Source of the DNA: Streptomyces parvus
GTDB lineage: Bacteria > Actinomycetota > Actinomycetes > Streptomycetales > Streptomycetaceae
Assembly (NCBI RefSeq): GCF_032121415.1
Contig: NZ_CP135079.1
Span: 930,001 to 994,000 of the forward strand
Direction: 5' to 3'
DNA length: 64,000 nucleotides
The position numbers and the translations under genes were made by a program. Positions 13,279 through 22,059 of this stretch are shown here, piece after piece (the stretch's first letter is position 1; each line of letters starts with the position of its first letter). A model generated the notes under the pieces. That model searched no databases. It was not told where the DNA came from and saw only the letters and a program-made list of their open reading frames with translations.

Positions 13279-14652
13279 TCAGGATGCGCGGTCGTCGCGC
13301 CCGCCGCCGTTCCGGTTGTTCCACTCCCAGGTCCGGAGCGCGGATAGCCGGTGGTCGTGCTCGTAGCCGTGGCGGTGGTGCGCTCCCACGCGGGCGATCG
13401 CCTCGCCGGTGCGCGGGTCGTTCCGGCGGAGGAGGCCGTAGGCCGCGTTGAGGCGGGTTTTGAGGTCGTCCGCGTCGAGCAGGGCCGTCAGGGCGTCGGC
13501 GACCGCCGCTGTGCCGTCCTTGCCGTCGGCCGCGGCCTCCGCGGTGACGGCCCGCACATCGGCCGCAGGATCCCGCAGCAGCGCGACGACGGCGTTTGTG
13601 AATTCCGTGCTTCCGTCGTGAGCCGCCGCCAGGGCCGCGCCGGTCGCCGCACGCACCGTCCCGTGCTCGTCCCGGGCCAGCTCCAGCAGCATGGCACGGG
13701 CCGCCGCGCCCAGGGTGGGGCCCGCGTCGTCCCGGTCGAGGAGGAGGCCGGGGACCTGGGCGCGGACGCCCGGGTCGGGGTGACCGGCGTGCCGCAGCCC
13801 CACTGCCTCCGCCTCCCGGTGTTCGACGTCGCCCAGGACCCGGAGCACCTCCGCGAGGACACCCGGATCGTCCTCCCCCTCCACGGTCCAGGCCACGAGG
13901 AGATCCGCCGTCTCCTTCTCGTAGGAGTTCCGACAGCTCGACTCCGTCAACCGGCGACAGGCGAGCACGTCGAGGACGAAGTGGCGGTGCTCCGGGTCCG
14001 GGCTGCGGCGGTACGCCGTGACGGCCGACCAGGTCTCCTTGCTGCGGCGTCCGCTGAGTATCCACCGGGCGGACGAGCGGTCGACATGCTCCCGGTCGCG
14101 CGGCGCCACGGCCCTGGTCACCAGCTCGTCCACGGGCGTCAGGACGCGGAACGCCCACTCCAGGTCCGTCAGAATCGCCCCGTGTCCGGCGCGGATGGTG
14201 ACGTCGCCGAGCGTCAGCTGCGTGAGGTGGTCGTACTCGTCGTCCTTCACACGGCACGCGTGTACGGAGCCGCTCCCGCCCGCCCTGGTCCGCAGCACGG
14301 CTTCCGCGCCCTGCTCGTACCGGTCCCGGGCGAGGGCGAGCAGCTGCGCCCTCCGGGACTCCGCCAGGCGCAGCCTGGGCTCCCGGCCCAGCACGGCCGT
14401 CACCATCGCGGGAGAACCCCCGTCGACGGCGCGTACCAGCGGGGTCGTTCCGTCCGGCAGCCCGTGGTCCGGGTCCGCGCCGCCCTCGACCAGAGCCCCC
14501 GCGACGGCGTCGTCGTACGCGGCGACCGCCAGGCACAGCACCGGCAGGCCGTCGTCCGTGCGGGTGTCCGGGTCCTCTCCCGCAGCCAGCAGTGCGGTCA
14601 CCCTCTCCGCGTCCCCCCGCAGAACCGCCGCCACCAGATCCCTCGCGCCCAT
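13279..14652 (-). CDS. Ankyrin-repeat and HEAT-repeat protein of unknown function
   Basis: A cytosolic scaffold-type protein of 457 residues with no catalytic motif. Residues 1-110 hold about three ankyrin-like repeats (LVEGGADPDHGLPDGTTPL is the clearest). A middle region contains REHVDRSSARWILSG. Residues 270-430 consist of HEAT-like helical repeats of the kind that bind partners (DPGVLAEVLRVLGDVEHREA, RDPAADVRAVTAEAA). The start at 14652 is uncertain: an ATG 21 bases upstream (14673) is in frame and neither has a strong ribosome binding site. It is tail-to-head with the argC promoter region and apparently monocistronic. Confidence 0.7.
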   Translation of the reverse strand: MGARDLVAAVLRGDAERVTALLAAGEDPDTRTDDGLPVLCLAVAAYDDAVAGALVEGGADPDHGLPDGTTPLVRAVDGGSPAMVTAVLGREPRLRLAESRRAQLLALARDRYEQGAEAVLRTRAGGSGSVHACRVKDDEYDHLTQLTLGDVTIRAGHGAILTDLEWAFRVLTPVDELVTRAVAPRDREHVDRSSARWILSGRRSKETWSAVTAYRRSPDPEHRHFVLDVLACRRLTESSCRNSYEKETADLLVAWTVEGEDDPGVLAEVLRVLGDVEHREAEAVGLRHAGHPDPGVRAQVPGLLLDRDDAGPTLGAAARAMLLELARDEHGTVRAATGAALAAAHDGSTEFTNAVVALLRDPAADVRAVTAEAAADGKDGTAAVADALTALLDADDLKTRLNAAYGLLRRNDPRTGEAIARVGAHHRHGYEHDHRLSALRTWEWNNRNGGGRDDRAS

Positions 14653-14873
14653 GTCCCGCTGCCCCCGCTCCATAACCCACCGCAGGGCCCACACCCCTGC
14701 GTGAGGGTAGTCAGCCGACGGGCGGACGACGAGGTCGGAACGGGGGCGGGGCTCACCCGGAGGGCGCCGGGCGGAGCGATACTGGTCCTGGCAGTCGCCT
14801 CGCCGGGCGGGATCGGGCGGTGAGGTCCCATCCTTGGTCGACGCATCGACGATGCCTTTGAGGGGAGCCGTTC

Positions 14874-15482
14874 ATGACCACGGCGAAAGACCTGTTCATC
14901 ATCGCAATGGACCCCGCGCCGCGACACCCCGTGGGGCAGGGCGATCTGTCGCTGGCCCTCGCCGGTGCCGAGCTGCTCGACCTCCTCGACGCGGGGACCA
15001 TCACCGTGGACGGCGACCTCGTCGTACCGGGCGGGGCGTCGGTGCCGGACGACCGGCTCCTCGCCGCGGCCGCCGCGGGAATCACCCGGCAGCCGCCCTA
15101 CGAGCGGATCGAGGACTGGCTGTGGCGCCGGGGCCGGGACCTCGCGGCCGCCTACCAGGACGCGCTGGAGGAGGACGGCGAGCTGACGCGGAAGCGGAGC
15201 GGCCTGCTGCCTTTCGGCCCGAAGGAGGTGGAGCTGGTGGACACGCCGGCTCGCCGCGCGGCCGTGGCCCGCCGGGACGAGGGGGATCCCGTCCTCGCCT
15301 CCCTCGCGTCGGCCGTGGGCCTCGGCGGCGAGCGGTCCGACGACGACGAACCCCGCCTCGGTGACGAGACGGTGACCACCGTGGTCGCCACCGTCCATGA
15401 AGCGGTGATGGAGCTGGAAGCCGTACGGCAGCGGCGGACCATCGAGAACACCGCCTTCGCCAACGTCTGGCGCGGCCCCTGA
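14874..15482 (+). CDS. GPP34 (GOLPH3-like) family phosphoprotein
   Basis: A 202-residue protein of the GPP34 superfamily, whose eukaryotic member GOLPH3 binds phosphoinositides on Golgi membranes. In actinomycetes the family is widespread but uncharacterised and may attach peripherally to the membrane. The call rests on the leading region (TTAKDLFIIAMDPA, then GDLSLALAGAELLDLL), the short beta segment TITVDGDLVV and the helical, Arg-rich middle. GAGGGG precedes the ATG at suitable distance. It stands alone, with a regulated-looking promoter for the next gene immediately downstream. Confidence 0.75.
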   Translation: MTTAKDLFIIAMDPAPRHPVGQGDLSLALAGAELLDLLDAGTITVDGDLVVPGGASVPDDRLLAAAAAGITRQPPYERIEDWLWRRGRDLAAAYQDALEEDGELTRKRSGLLPFGPKEVELVDTPARRAAVARRDEGDPVLASLASAVGLGGERSDDDEPRLGDETVTTVVATVHEAVMELEAVRQRRTIENTAFANVWRGP

Positions 15483-15505
15483 GCCGGCACCCCGCCTCCC
15501 GCGGT

Positions 15506-15536
15506 TTGACCTTGACACGGTGACAAGCTCTTCACT
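15506..15536 (+). promoter_or_regulatory. MerR-type promoter with dyad in a 19-bp spacer
   Basis: TTGACC (15506-15511) and TTCACT (15531-15536) are 19 bases apart. The spacer holds a 17-bp palindrome, CTTGACA-CGG-TGACAAG (15511-15527), with a single mismatched pair. A dyad inside an over-long spacer is the hallmark of MerR-activated promoters. A MerR-family gene lies two genes downstream, suggesting autoregulation. Confidence 0.7.
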
Positions 15537-15558
15537 GCTTGCCGAGGAGGTGGTCTCG

Positions 15559-16329
15559 ATGACGGTCACGGGACACGGTACGGATGGGACGCGGGAGCTC
15601 CGGGCGCTGCGGGACGAGCGCTCGTCGGTGCGGCTGGGCGCCGCTCTGGCGATCGGCTCGACGCCGGATCCGCGCTTCGTCGGCCCGCTGGTCGAGCGGT
15701 GCGCGGTCGAGCCGGAGTTCCTCGTCCGCGACATGCTGACGTGGGCGCTCACCCGCCACCCGGTCGCCGACACCCTGCCCCCGCTGCTCCGGGAAGTCCG
15801 CTCGGAGCGTCCGCAGGCGCGGAGCCAGGCGCTGCACACCCTGTCCAAGGTCGGGGACCCGCGGGCGTGGCCCGCGATCACCCGGGCGCTCCTGACGGAC
15901 GGCGACGACGAGGTCGCCCGGACTGCCTGGCGGGCGGCCGTCGTGCTCGTACCGGAAGGGGAGGAGGCCGCGTTGGCCGCGGTGCTGGTGACGCAGCTCG
16001 GGCGCGGTGGGCAGGAGACACAGCTGAGCCTCAGCCGGGCGCTGGTCGGCCTGGGGAGCGCGATGGTGTCGGCCCTGGACACCGCGAAGCGTTCCGCCGC
16101 CCCGGATGTGCGCGCGCACGCGCTCGCCACGGAGCGGCTGCGCCACGATCCGGACACCGGCTTCGCGTTCGCCCTGGAGGAGGCGAAGCGCGTGGTGGCC
16201 CTGGGCGGGGCGGGGGCTGAGGCAGGCACCACCAGCTCCGATGGCTCCGGCGACTCCGGCAGCTTCGGCGGTTCCGGCAGCTCCGATCGTTCCGGCGGTT
16301 CCCGAGACTTTGACGGGGAAGGGCCGTAG
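15559..16329 (+). CDS. HEAT-repeat protein
   Basis: A 256-residue cytosolic protein made of HEAT/PBS-lyase-type helical pairs from about residue 8 to 185 (RELRALRDERSSVRLGAALA, DPRAWPAITRALLTDG, and others), followed by a low-complexity Gly-Ser-Asp-rich tail. No catalytic residues are visible, so it probably binds a partner. GAGGAGG precedes the ATG. It is the first gene under the MerR-type promoter and ends only 3 bp before the MerR-HEAT regulator. The two therefore form a two-gene operon in which regulator and target share the same repeat type. Confidence 0.75.
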   Translation: MTVTGHGTDGTRELRALRDERSSVRLGAALAIGSTPDPRFVGPLVERCAVEPEFLVRDMLTWALTRHPVADTLPPLLREVRSERPQARSQALHTLSKVGDPRAWPAITRALLTDGDDEVARTAWRAAVVLVPEGEEAALAAVLVTQLGRGGQETQLSLSRALVGLGSAMVSALDTAKRSAAPDVRAHALATERLRHDPDTGFAFALEEAKRVVALGGAGAEAGTTSSDGSGDSGSFGGSGSSDRSGGSRDFDGEGP

Positions 16330-16332
16330 CGC

Positions 16333-17331
16333 GTGTTGATCGGTGAGGTCGCGCGGCGGTCCGGGGTCAGCGCCCGCATGCTCCGGCACTACGAGTCGCT
16401 CGGTCTGGTGCGGCCCTCGGGCCGCACCGGATCCGGCTATCGGGAGTATTCCGGGGAGGATGTCCGGCGCATCTTCCATATCGAGAGCCTGCGGGCGGTG
16501 GGGCTGTCACTGCGGGAGATCGGGCGCGCGCTCGACGATCCCGGCTTCACACCCTCGGCGCTCGTCGACGACCTCATCCTCCGGACGCGCGAACGCATCG
16601 CCGCCGAGACCGAGTTGCTCACCCGGCTGCGGCGCGTCCGCGCGGCGGACCCGGCCGCCTGGGAGGACGTCCTCCAGGTCCTGGCGCTCCTGCGGGCCCT
16701 CGGGTCCACGAGTGCCGGCACCCGCCAGCGCGCCGCCCTCGCCTCGGTCGACGAGGTTCCGGTGGAGGCGCTGGCCCAGGCGGCGCTCGGCGAGGGCGAC
16801 CCGTACGTCGCCGGGGCCCTGCGATGGGCCCTGTCCCGGTCGGGCGGCGGCGGTGCCCCGCTGCTCGCGGAGGGGCTCGGCTCCCCGGTGGCGGCGGTAC
16901 GGGAACGTGCCGTCCGGTCCCTCGCCGAGATGCCCGGCCGCGAGGCCACCACGCTGCTCCGGGACGCCCTCGCGAGCCCCGACGCCGTGGTCCGGGGCCG
17001 GGCCGCCCTGGCGCTCGGGGCCCAGGGTGAGGCCGCCACGATCCCGGTGCTCGTCGACATGATCGTGGCGGGAACGAACGACACCGACGCGGCCGACGTC
17101 CTGAGCGCCCTGTCCGGCGACGAAGCGGCGGCGGACCGGATCGCGTCCCTCCTCGTCGGCCGCCTCGGCGACGAGACCACCGGGCCGCCCGCGCGCGGGC
17201 GGCTGACCCAGGCGCTGGCCGGCATCCCGGGCCCTACGGCCTCACGCGCCCTCGTGGAGCTGCTGGGCGACGCCGACCCGGCCGTCGCGCTGACCGCCGC
17301 CTACCTTCTCCGGCTGCGCGGGGACGGGTGA
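16333..17331 (+). CDS. MerR-family regulator fused to HEAT repeats
   Basis: A 332-residue transcription factor. Residues 1-70 form the MerR winged helix (LIGEVARRSGVSARMLRHYE, then GYREYSGEDVRRI) and residues 75-120 the dimerisation helix. Instead of a metal- or drug-binding tail, residues 120-330 are HEAT-like repeats (e.g. LRDALASPDAVVRGRAALAL). Such a C-terminus would sense a protein or peptide rather than a small ion; that is inference. The GTG start lies 3 bp after the upstream stop. Its likely site is the dyad at 15511-15527. The last 90 bp overlap, tail-to-tail, the coding end of the membrane-protein gene on the other strand. Confidence 0.85.
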   Translation: MLIGEVARRSGVSARMLRHYESLGLVRPSGRTGSGYREYSGEDVRRIFHIESLRAVGLSLREIGRALDDPGFTPSALVDDLILRTRERIAAETELLTRLRRVRAADPAAWEDVLQVLALLRALGSTSAGTRQRAALASVDEVPVEALAQAALGEGDPYVAGALRWALSRSGGGGAPLLAEGLGSPVAAVRERAVRSLAEMPGREATTLLRDALASPDAVVRGRAALALGAQGEAATIPVLVDMIVAGTNDTDAADVLSALSGDEAAADRIASLLVGRLGDETTGPPARGRLTQALAGIPGPTASRALVELLGDADPAVALTAAYLLRLRGDG

Positions 17332-18564
17332 GGCGCCCCGGACCGGCCGGTCCAGCAGCAGCGGGATCACCAGGGCGGGCAGCAGCCAGACGAACACGAT
17401 GAGGCGGTAGCCGTACAACTGGGCGAGGTTCGGGTGGCCCGCCTGGTTGAGCAGGCCCGCCGCACCTGCCGCCAGGGCGATGGGCACCACCGCGGAGCGC
17501 CGCCTCAGCATCGCCCAGGCCGAGAGCGCGAGCAGGACGGGGAGGACGGGGTGGTCGGCCTGGCGCCGCAGCCACGCCGACCAGAAGACCCCCTCCTGCG
17601 CGAAGAACTCCGGCCAGGGGTTGGGCAGATCGGGGCGCTGGTAGTGGTGGGTCAGCAGGTCCTGGGCGCTGTCCTGGCCCATGGGCCAGGACAGCAGATG
17701 CGCCCCGGCGTAGATGCAGACCGTCAGGCCGGCGCAGAGTCCGGCCGTCCGGAGTACGGGCGTGAACTGCCGCCGCTTCAGGCGGAGCCACCCGGACCGG
17801 AGGAGGAGGACTCCCGCGAGAGCGGCCGCCAGCAGCAGTGCCTGCGAGTAGCGGACGAGGAACATCAGGGCGAGGCCGCCCGCGACGAGCCCCGCACCGG
17901 TGCGGGGCCGGTCCCGCAGCAGCAGGACAGAGCCGAGGACGACCGCCGTGCCCAGCGCCAGGGAGAGGCCGTCGCTCAGGGGGTTCATGGCGACGGTGCC
18001 GGTGGGCAGGGCGAGGTACAGGGTCTGACCGGCCAGACCGGCGCGCCGGGAAGCGCCCGCCGCGCGGAGGGTGAGCAGAACGCAGACGCTTCCCGCGAGC
18101 GCGACGACGAGCCCCGCCAGCCAGAGGCCCCAGGTGGTGCCGGAGACGGCGATGAAAGGGACCAGGAACAGCGGATAGCCGGGCCTGGCCTCGAAGATGG
18201 CCATGAACCGCTGGTTGGCGAACGGCGCGGTCATCCCTGAGGTGTTGCCGTGGCGGGACCAGTACGCGACCGAGTCGTTCAGCCGGCGCACGCACTGCTC
18301 CTTTGACTCCCCCGCGGACTTCCTGCTGGTCCACGGGATGGTGTTCAGGGTGGCGTGCTGCCCGCTGTCGCAGGAGTACGCGATGGCCCTCCGGCCCGCC
18401 TCCTCGCGGCTCTCCCCGCTGAGGCTCAGGGCGTAGGAGAGGTAGTTCTTCGTATCGGGCGAGGCCCGGCCGGTGACCGCCGTCAGCTGGAGTCCGGTGA
18501 AGGCCACGACGATGAGCAGCATCCCGATGAGACCAAGGTGCTGGGTTCTGCGGATGTTCGGCAT
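17242..18564 (-). CDS. Polytopic membrane protein, glycosyltransferase-C-like
   Basis: A 440-residue integral membrane protein with about nine to ten hydrophobic helices. After a first helix (residues 10-30) comes a large extracytoplasmic loop containing an acidic SPDTKNYLSYAL motif and two cysteines. The layout of a helix, an Asp-bearing first loop and many further helices resembles GT-C lipid-linked sugar transferases. No family motif is decisive, so that assignment is tentative. GGGGAG precedes the ATG at 18564; in-frame upstream sequence is Arg/Pro noise. Its 3' end overlaps the MerR-HEAT gene by 90 bp in convergent orientation. Confidence 0.65.
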   Translation of the reverse strand: MPNIRRTQHLGLIGMLLIVVAFTGLQLTAVTGRASPDTKNYLSYALSLSGESREEAGRRAIAYSCDSGQHATLNTIPWTSRKSAGESKEQCVRRLNDSVAYWSRHGNTSGMTAPFANQRFMAIFEARPGYPLFLVPFIAVSGTTWGLWLAGLVVALAGSVCVLLTLRAAGASRRAGLAGQTLYLALPTGTVAMNPLSDGLSLALGTAVVLGSVLLLRDRPRTGAGLVAGGLALMFLVRYSQALLLAAALAGVLLLRSGWLRLKRRQFTPVLRTAGLCAGLTVCIYAGAHLLSWPMGQDSAQDLLTHHYQRPDLPNPWPEFFAQEGVFWSAWLRRQADHPVLPVLLALSAWAMLRRRSAVVPIALAAGAAGLLNQAGHPNLAQLYGYRLIVFVWLLPALVIPLLLDRPVRGASPVPAQPEKVGGGQRDGRVGVAQQLHEGA

Positions 18565-18721
18565 CGGCGGGCGCTCCCCTGCATACGGCGGTTGCCTCAT
18601 CAACGAGAGAACCGGCGCGGGGTGGCGTTCCGGAGCGGTTACGGGGGGCGGTTTCCGGGATACGGGGCGTGCCGGTCCCGGGATCGGGCGCGCGTGCCGG
18701 TCCCGGCGGGCTCGGTGCCCG

Positions 18722-19510
18722 CTACCGGCCGCGCGGCTTTCCGCGCTTGCCGCTCTGGCCGCCGGCCCTGCCGCCCGGGCCCGGCGAGGGCTTCCTGCCC
18801 GCCGCGGGCTTGTGCCGGGCACCGCCCTGCCCGCCGCCCGTACCGGCCCGCTTGCCCTTGGCCTTCTCCTTGGCCGTGGGTCGCTGCGGGGTGGCCGCGC
18901 GTCCCCGGGTGCTGTTGACGGTGCGGCCCCGGACGATCCCGATGAACTCCTCCACCAGGTCGGGGGCTTCCTCCGCCTGGGGCCAAGACAGGGCGACCCG
19001 TGACTCGGGGGTCTCCGGGACCGGGCGGTAGGTGAGGTCCTTGCGGTGGTGCAGCCGGGCCAGGGACTGCGGGACGAGGAGGACGCCCACGCCCGCCGCG
19101 ACCAGTTCGATCGCGTCCGCCGTGGTGGCCGGGCGCTCGATGGCGGGGCGGCCGGGCAGGGTCTCCCAGTCGAGGACGTCGTCCAGCGGGTGCAGCACGA
19201 TCTCGTCGGCCAGCTCGGCGAGCGACACCTCTTCGGCGGCGGTCGCCACGTGGTCCTGGGGGATCACCACGACGGTCGTCTCGGTGTAGAGGGGGATCGC
19301 GGCCAGTACGTCCCGGTCGACCGGCAGCCGTACGAGACCGGCGTCGGCACCGCCGGCCGCCAGCAGTCCGGGGGCATCGGCGGCCGTGGCCTGGACGAGC
19401 TCCAGGGGGGTGTCGGGCAGCCGCTCGCGCCAGACCCTCACCCACTTGGTGGGCGTCACGCCGGGGACGTACGCGAGCCGGAAGGATGAGGGGATGTCCG
19501 AGCCTGTCAC
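18722..19510 (-). CDS. LysR-type substrate-binding-domain protein without helix-turn-helix, basic tail
   Basis: A 262-residue protein. Residues 10-190 match the periplasmic-binding-like effector domain of LysR regulators (FRLAYVPGV, DAGLVRLPVD, ELVAAGVGVLLVPQSLAR). No DNA-binding domain precedes it. From about residue 195 the protein becomes a disordered Lys/Arg/Gly/Pro-rich tail (TAKEKAKGKRAGTGGGQGG and onwards) that could bind nucleic acid. It is divergent from the DUF5997 gene with only 58 bp between the starts; from memory the two families are neighbours in many actinobacteria. A true GTG start here is likely because no helix-turn-helix lies upstream in any frame. Its function is unknown. 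Confidence 0.75.
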   Translation of the reverse strand: MTGSDIPSSFRLAYVPGVTPTKWVRVWRERLPDTPLELVQATAADAPGLLAAGGADAGLVRLPVDRDVLAAIPLYTETTVVVIPQDHVATAAEEVSLAELADEIVLHPLDDVLDWETLPGRPAIERPATTADAIELVAAGVGVLLVPQSLARLHHRKDLTYRPVPETPESRVALSWPQAEEAPDLVEEFIGIVRGRTVNSTRGRAATPQRPTAKEKAKGKRAGTGGGQGGARHKPAAGRKPSPGPGGRAGGQSGKRGKPRGR

Positions 19511-19568
19511 GGAACCAGGCTACCGGTCGGTGGTCGGAGGTATGTCCCATGGTCGATACCCTGGACCC

Positions 19569-19970
19569 ATGACGTCGCACAAGACCGCCCAGACCATGAA
19601 GCCCGCCACGGCGGCGAAGAAGCTGGGTGTGCACCTCCAGGCCACGCCCGCCGAGTTCCAGGAGGGTGCCGTCTCCCGCACCGAGCTCAACGCCCTCCAG
19701 ACCGACCCGCCCGCCTGGCTGGTCGAGCTGCGCCGCACCGGTCCGCACCCCCGCCCGGTCGTCGCCGCGAAGCTCGGCGTCTCCATCGCGGGGCTCGCCC
19801 GCGGCGGGGTGACCGAGCCGCTCACCACCGAGCAGATCGACGCGCTGAAGGACGAGATGCCCGAGTGGCTCCAGAAGGAGCGCGCCACGCAGACCGAGGT
19901 GCGCAAGGAGGCCGCTCGCATCAAGGAGCGCAACGCCGAGCGGGCCGCGCGGTCCGACGATCAGGAGTAG
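19569..19970 (+). CDS. DUF5997 family protein
   Basis: A 133-residue conserved actinobacterial protein of unknown function. An N-terminal basic stretch is followed by a compact helical domain (KPATAAKKLGVHLQATP, PPAWLVELRRTGPHPRPVVAAKLGVSIAGLARGG in two adjoining pieces) and a highly charged C-terminal helix (KEAARIKERNAERAARS). The VAAKLGVSIAGLARGG segment has a helix-turn-helix-like look, so nucleic-acid binding is possible. It is divergently paired with the LysR-like gene and ends before a large double hairpin. Confidence 0.8.
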   Translation: MTSHKTAQTMKPATAAKKLGVHLQATPAEFQEGAVSRTELNALQTDPPAWLVELRRTGPHPRPVVAAKLGVSIAGLARGGVTEPLTTEQIDALKDEMPEWLQKERATQTEVRKEAARIKERNAERAARSDDQE

Positions 19971-20104
19971 GCCCCCGGCCGGCCGTCACGGCCTCCGGCC
20001 CCGGCCCTGCGGAAACTCGCCCAGGCTCACCGCACGGTGAATCGTGGCCGCCGGTACTGCCCGATCGCCGGGGCGGGCACCCCGCGAACGGCCGGACACA
20101 TGCC

Positions 20105-20171
20105 ACGGGCCCGTGGCCGGGTCCGCCCCGCCGACGTGTACGTCGGTGGCGCGGCCCGGCCACGGGCCCGT
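20105..20171. terminator. Nested bidirectional terminator
   Basis: Perfect 17-base arms (20105-20121 with 20155-20171, beginning ACGGGCCCGT) enclose a second hairpin, CCGACGT-GT-ACGTCGG (20131-20146). The left arm is itself part of a 16-bp palindrome (20102-20117). It lies between the convergent DUF5997 and cyclophilin genes and can serve both. Confidence 0.8.
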
Positions 20172-20186
20172 CGGGTACCGGTTCGG

Positions 20187-20684
20187 TCAGAGAACGCCGG
20201 ACTCGGCGATGGTGACCTTGCCGCGGGTGCGGCCGCTGGAGGAGCCGAGCGCCTCGATCTTGCGGACGAGCTTCATGCTGTCCTCGTCGGCGACCTCGCC
20301 GAAGACCACGTGCTTGCCGTCCAGCCACGGGGTGAGCACCGTGGTGATGAAGAACTGCGAGCCGTTGGTGTTCGGGCCGGCGTTGGCCATCGAGAGCAGG
20401 CCCACACGGTCGTGCTTGAGCTTGAAGTTCTCGTCGGCGAACTTCTCGCCGTAGATGCTCTTGCCGCCGGTGCCGTCGCCGCGGGTGAAGTCACCGCCCT
20501 GGAGCATGAAGTCCGTGATGACACGGTGGAAGGACGAGCCGGCGTAGCCGAAGCCCTTCTCGCCGGTGGCGAGCGCGCGGAAGTTCTCCGCCGTCTTGGG
20601 GACGACGTCGTCGAACAGGTTGAACGTGATCCGTCCTGCGGGGGCGTCGTCGATGGTGATGTCGAAGTAGACCTTTGTTGTCAT
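20187..20684 (-). CDS. Peptidyl-prolyl cis-trans isomerase, cyclophilin type
   Basis: A 165-residue cytosolic single-domain cyclophilin that accelerates proline isomerisation during folding. The active site is intact: [17 protein letters not shown] has the catalytic Arg with Phe, Met and Gln of the peptide groove, [10 protein letters not shown] follows, and [12 protein letters not shown] carries the Trp and His of the cyclosporin-binding site. There is no signal peptide or extra domain. A GAGG site precedes the ATG. It is monocistronic, between a terminator and a 75-bp gap to the serine hydrolase. Confidence 0.95.
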   Translation of the reverse strand: MTTKVYFDITIDDAPAGRITFNLFDDVVPKTAENFRALATGEKGFGYAGSSFHRVITDFMLQGGDFTRGDGTGGKSIYGEKFADENFKLKHDRVGLLSMANAGPNTNGSQFFITTVLTPWLDGKHVVFGEVADEDSMKLVRKIEALGSSSGRTRGKVTIAESGVL

Positions 20685-20759
20685 GGTGACATCCTCACAT
20701 TCCTGGCAACCGCAGGTGAAACCCGGGTTGGGTCGGCACGTCGGATGTCCGGTTTCCGC

Positions 20760-21929
20760 TCAGCCTCCGGCGGCTCCCCGGTGGGCCGCGTAGACGGCGT
20801 TCACCAGGGCGGTCTTGCGCGGGTCGTCGGCGAGACGGGAGCCCATCCGGTTCATGACGTAGCCGAGGGCTATGGAGGCATCCGGGTCGGCCAGGCCGCA
20901 GGAACCGCCCGCGCCGTCGTGGCCCAGCGCCCGCGGGTCGGGGCCGTAGGAGCGGTTCTCGCCGCTCAGCCAGAAGCCGAGGGCGATCTCCGTCTCGTGC
21001 GGGAAGCCGTCGCCGAGGACGAGGTCGCGGCAGGCCCCCTGCCCTTCCCCGGCGCGGGCGGCCGCCTTCCCGGAGAGAATCCGGCGGTCGTCGAGGCTGC
21101 CGCGTCCGGCCAGGATCCCGTAGAGCGCGGCGACCGCCCGGGCGGTGCCGTGGCCGTTGGCGGCGGGGATCTCCGCCGCGCGCCAGGCGGGCGTGTTGGC
21201 GGCGGCCCGGCCGGTGGGCGGATTGAGCAGGGACGCGACGGCGACCGGTGTCATCCGGTCCAGGAGGGCCGCCTGGGCGGCCCGGTCGGAGGGTTCCTGG
21301 ACGAGTTCGGCGAGCCGGTGGGTCTCGCTCTCCGGGAGGCCGAAGGTGAAGTCGATGCCCAGCGGTCCGGTGATCTCCTGCCGGAGGAACGCCCCCGGCC
21401 GCAGTCCGGTGATCCGGCGCACCACTTCGCCGACGAGGAATCCGTAACTGATCGCGTGGTAGCCGGAGCGGGTTCCGGGCTCCCACCAGGGGGCGGTGGC
21501 GGCGAGCCGGGCGCAGGACGTCTCCCAGTCGTACAGCTCCTCCAGGGTGAGCGGGGTGTCGGGCCCGGCCACTCCGGAGCGGTGTGAGAGGAGGTGGCGT
21601 ACGAGGACGGATTCCTTGCCGTTCGCGGCGAATTCCGGCCAGTAGTCGGCGACCGGGGCATCGAGGTCGAGCAGTCCCCGGTCGGCCAGGACATGGGCGC
21701 AGAGCGCGGTCGGGCCCTTGCCGGTGGACCAGACGTTGACCAGGGTGTCCCGTTCCCAGGGGCGGGTGCGGGCCGCATCCGCCCAGCCGCCCCAGAGGTC
21801 CACCACCGTTGCGCCGTCGACCAGGACGGTCACCGCCGCGCCCAGTTCGCCGCGCTCTGTGAAGTTCTCCTCGAAGGCGTCCCGGACCCCGGCGAACCGG
21901 TCGTCGCAGTGGCCGTGGATCTGCGGCAC
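20760..21929 (-). CDS. Serine hydrolase, class C beta-lactamase/esterase fold
   Basis: A 389-residue cytosolic enzyme of the beta-lactamase-related (EstB-like) family. The nucleophile motif SxxK reads STGK within NVWSTGKGPTALCAH, and the second catalytic Tyr is in GYHAISYG. A C-terminal GHDGAGGSCGLADP segment takes the place of the KTG motif, as in esterases of this group. There is no signal peptide, which argues for an intracellular esterase rather than a beta-lactamase. The GTG at 21929 follows GGAGG closely; an in-frame upstream extension lacks a ribosome binding site. The substrate is unknown. Confidence 0.85.
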   Translation of the reverse strand: MPQIHGHCDDRFAGVRDAFEENFTERGELGAAVTVLVDGATVVDLWGGWADAARTRPWERDTLVNVWSTGKGPTALCAHVLADRGLLDLDAPVADYWPEFAANGKESVLVRHLLSHRSGVAGPDTPLTLEELYDWETSCARLAATAPWWEPGTRSGYHAISYGFLVGEVVRRITGLRPGAFLRQEITGPLGIDFTFGLPESETHRLAELVQEPSDRAAQAALLDRMTPVAVASLLNPPTGRAAANTPAWRAAEIPAANGHGTARAVAALYGILAGRGSLDDRRILSGKAAARAGEGQGACRDLVLGDGFPHETEIALGFWLSGENRSYGPDPRALGHDGAGGSCGLADPDASIALGYVMNRMGSRLADDPRKTALVNAVYAAHRGAAGG

Positions 21930-22059
21930 GGAGCCTCCCTCGTCGCGGGCGCGCGTCCGGCGGCGGAACCGGATGCCCCACGCAACGTACCGACCGGTCG
22001 GCCCGGAGGGAAGGGCCGGTGTCCCGGGAACCGCGAAGGCCCCGGCTGCCGCTGCGCGG

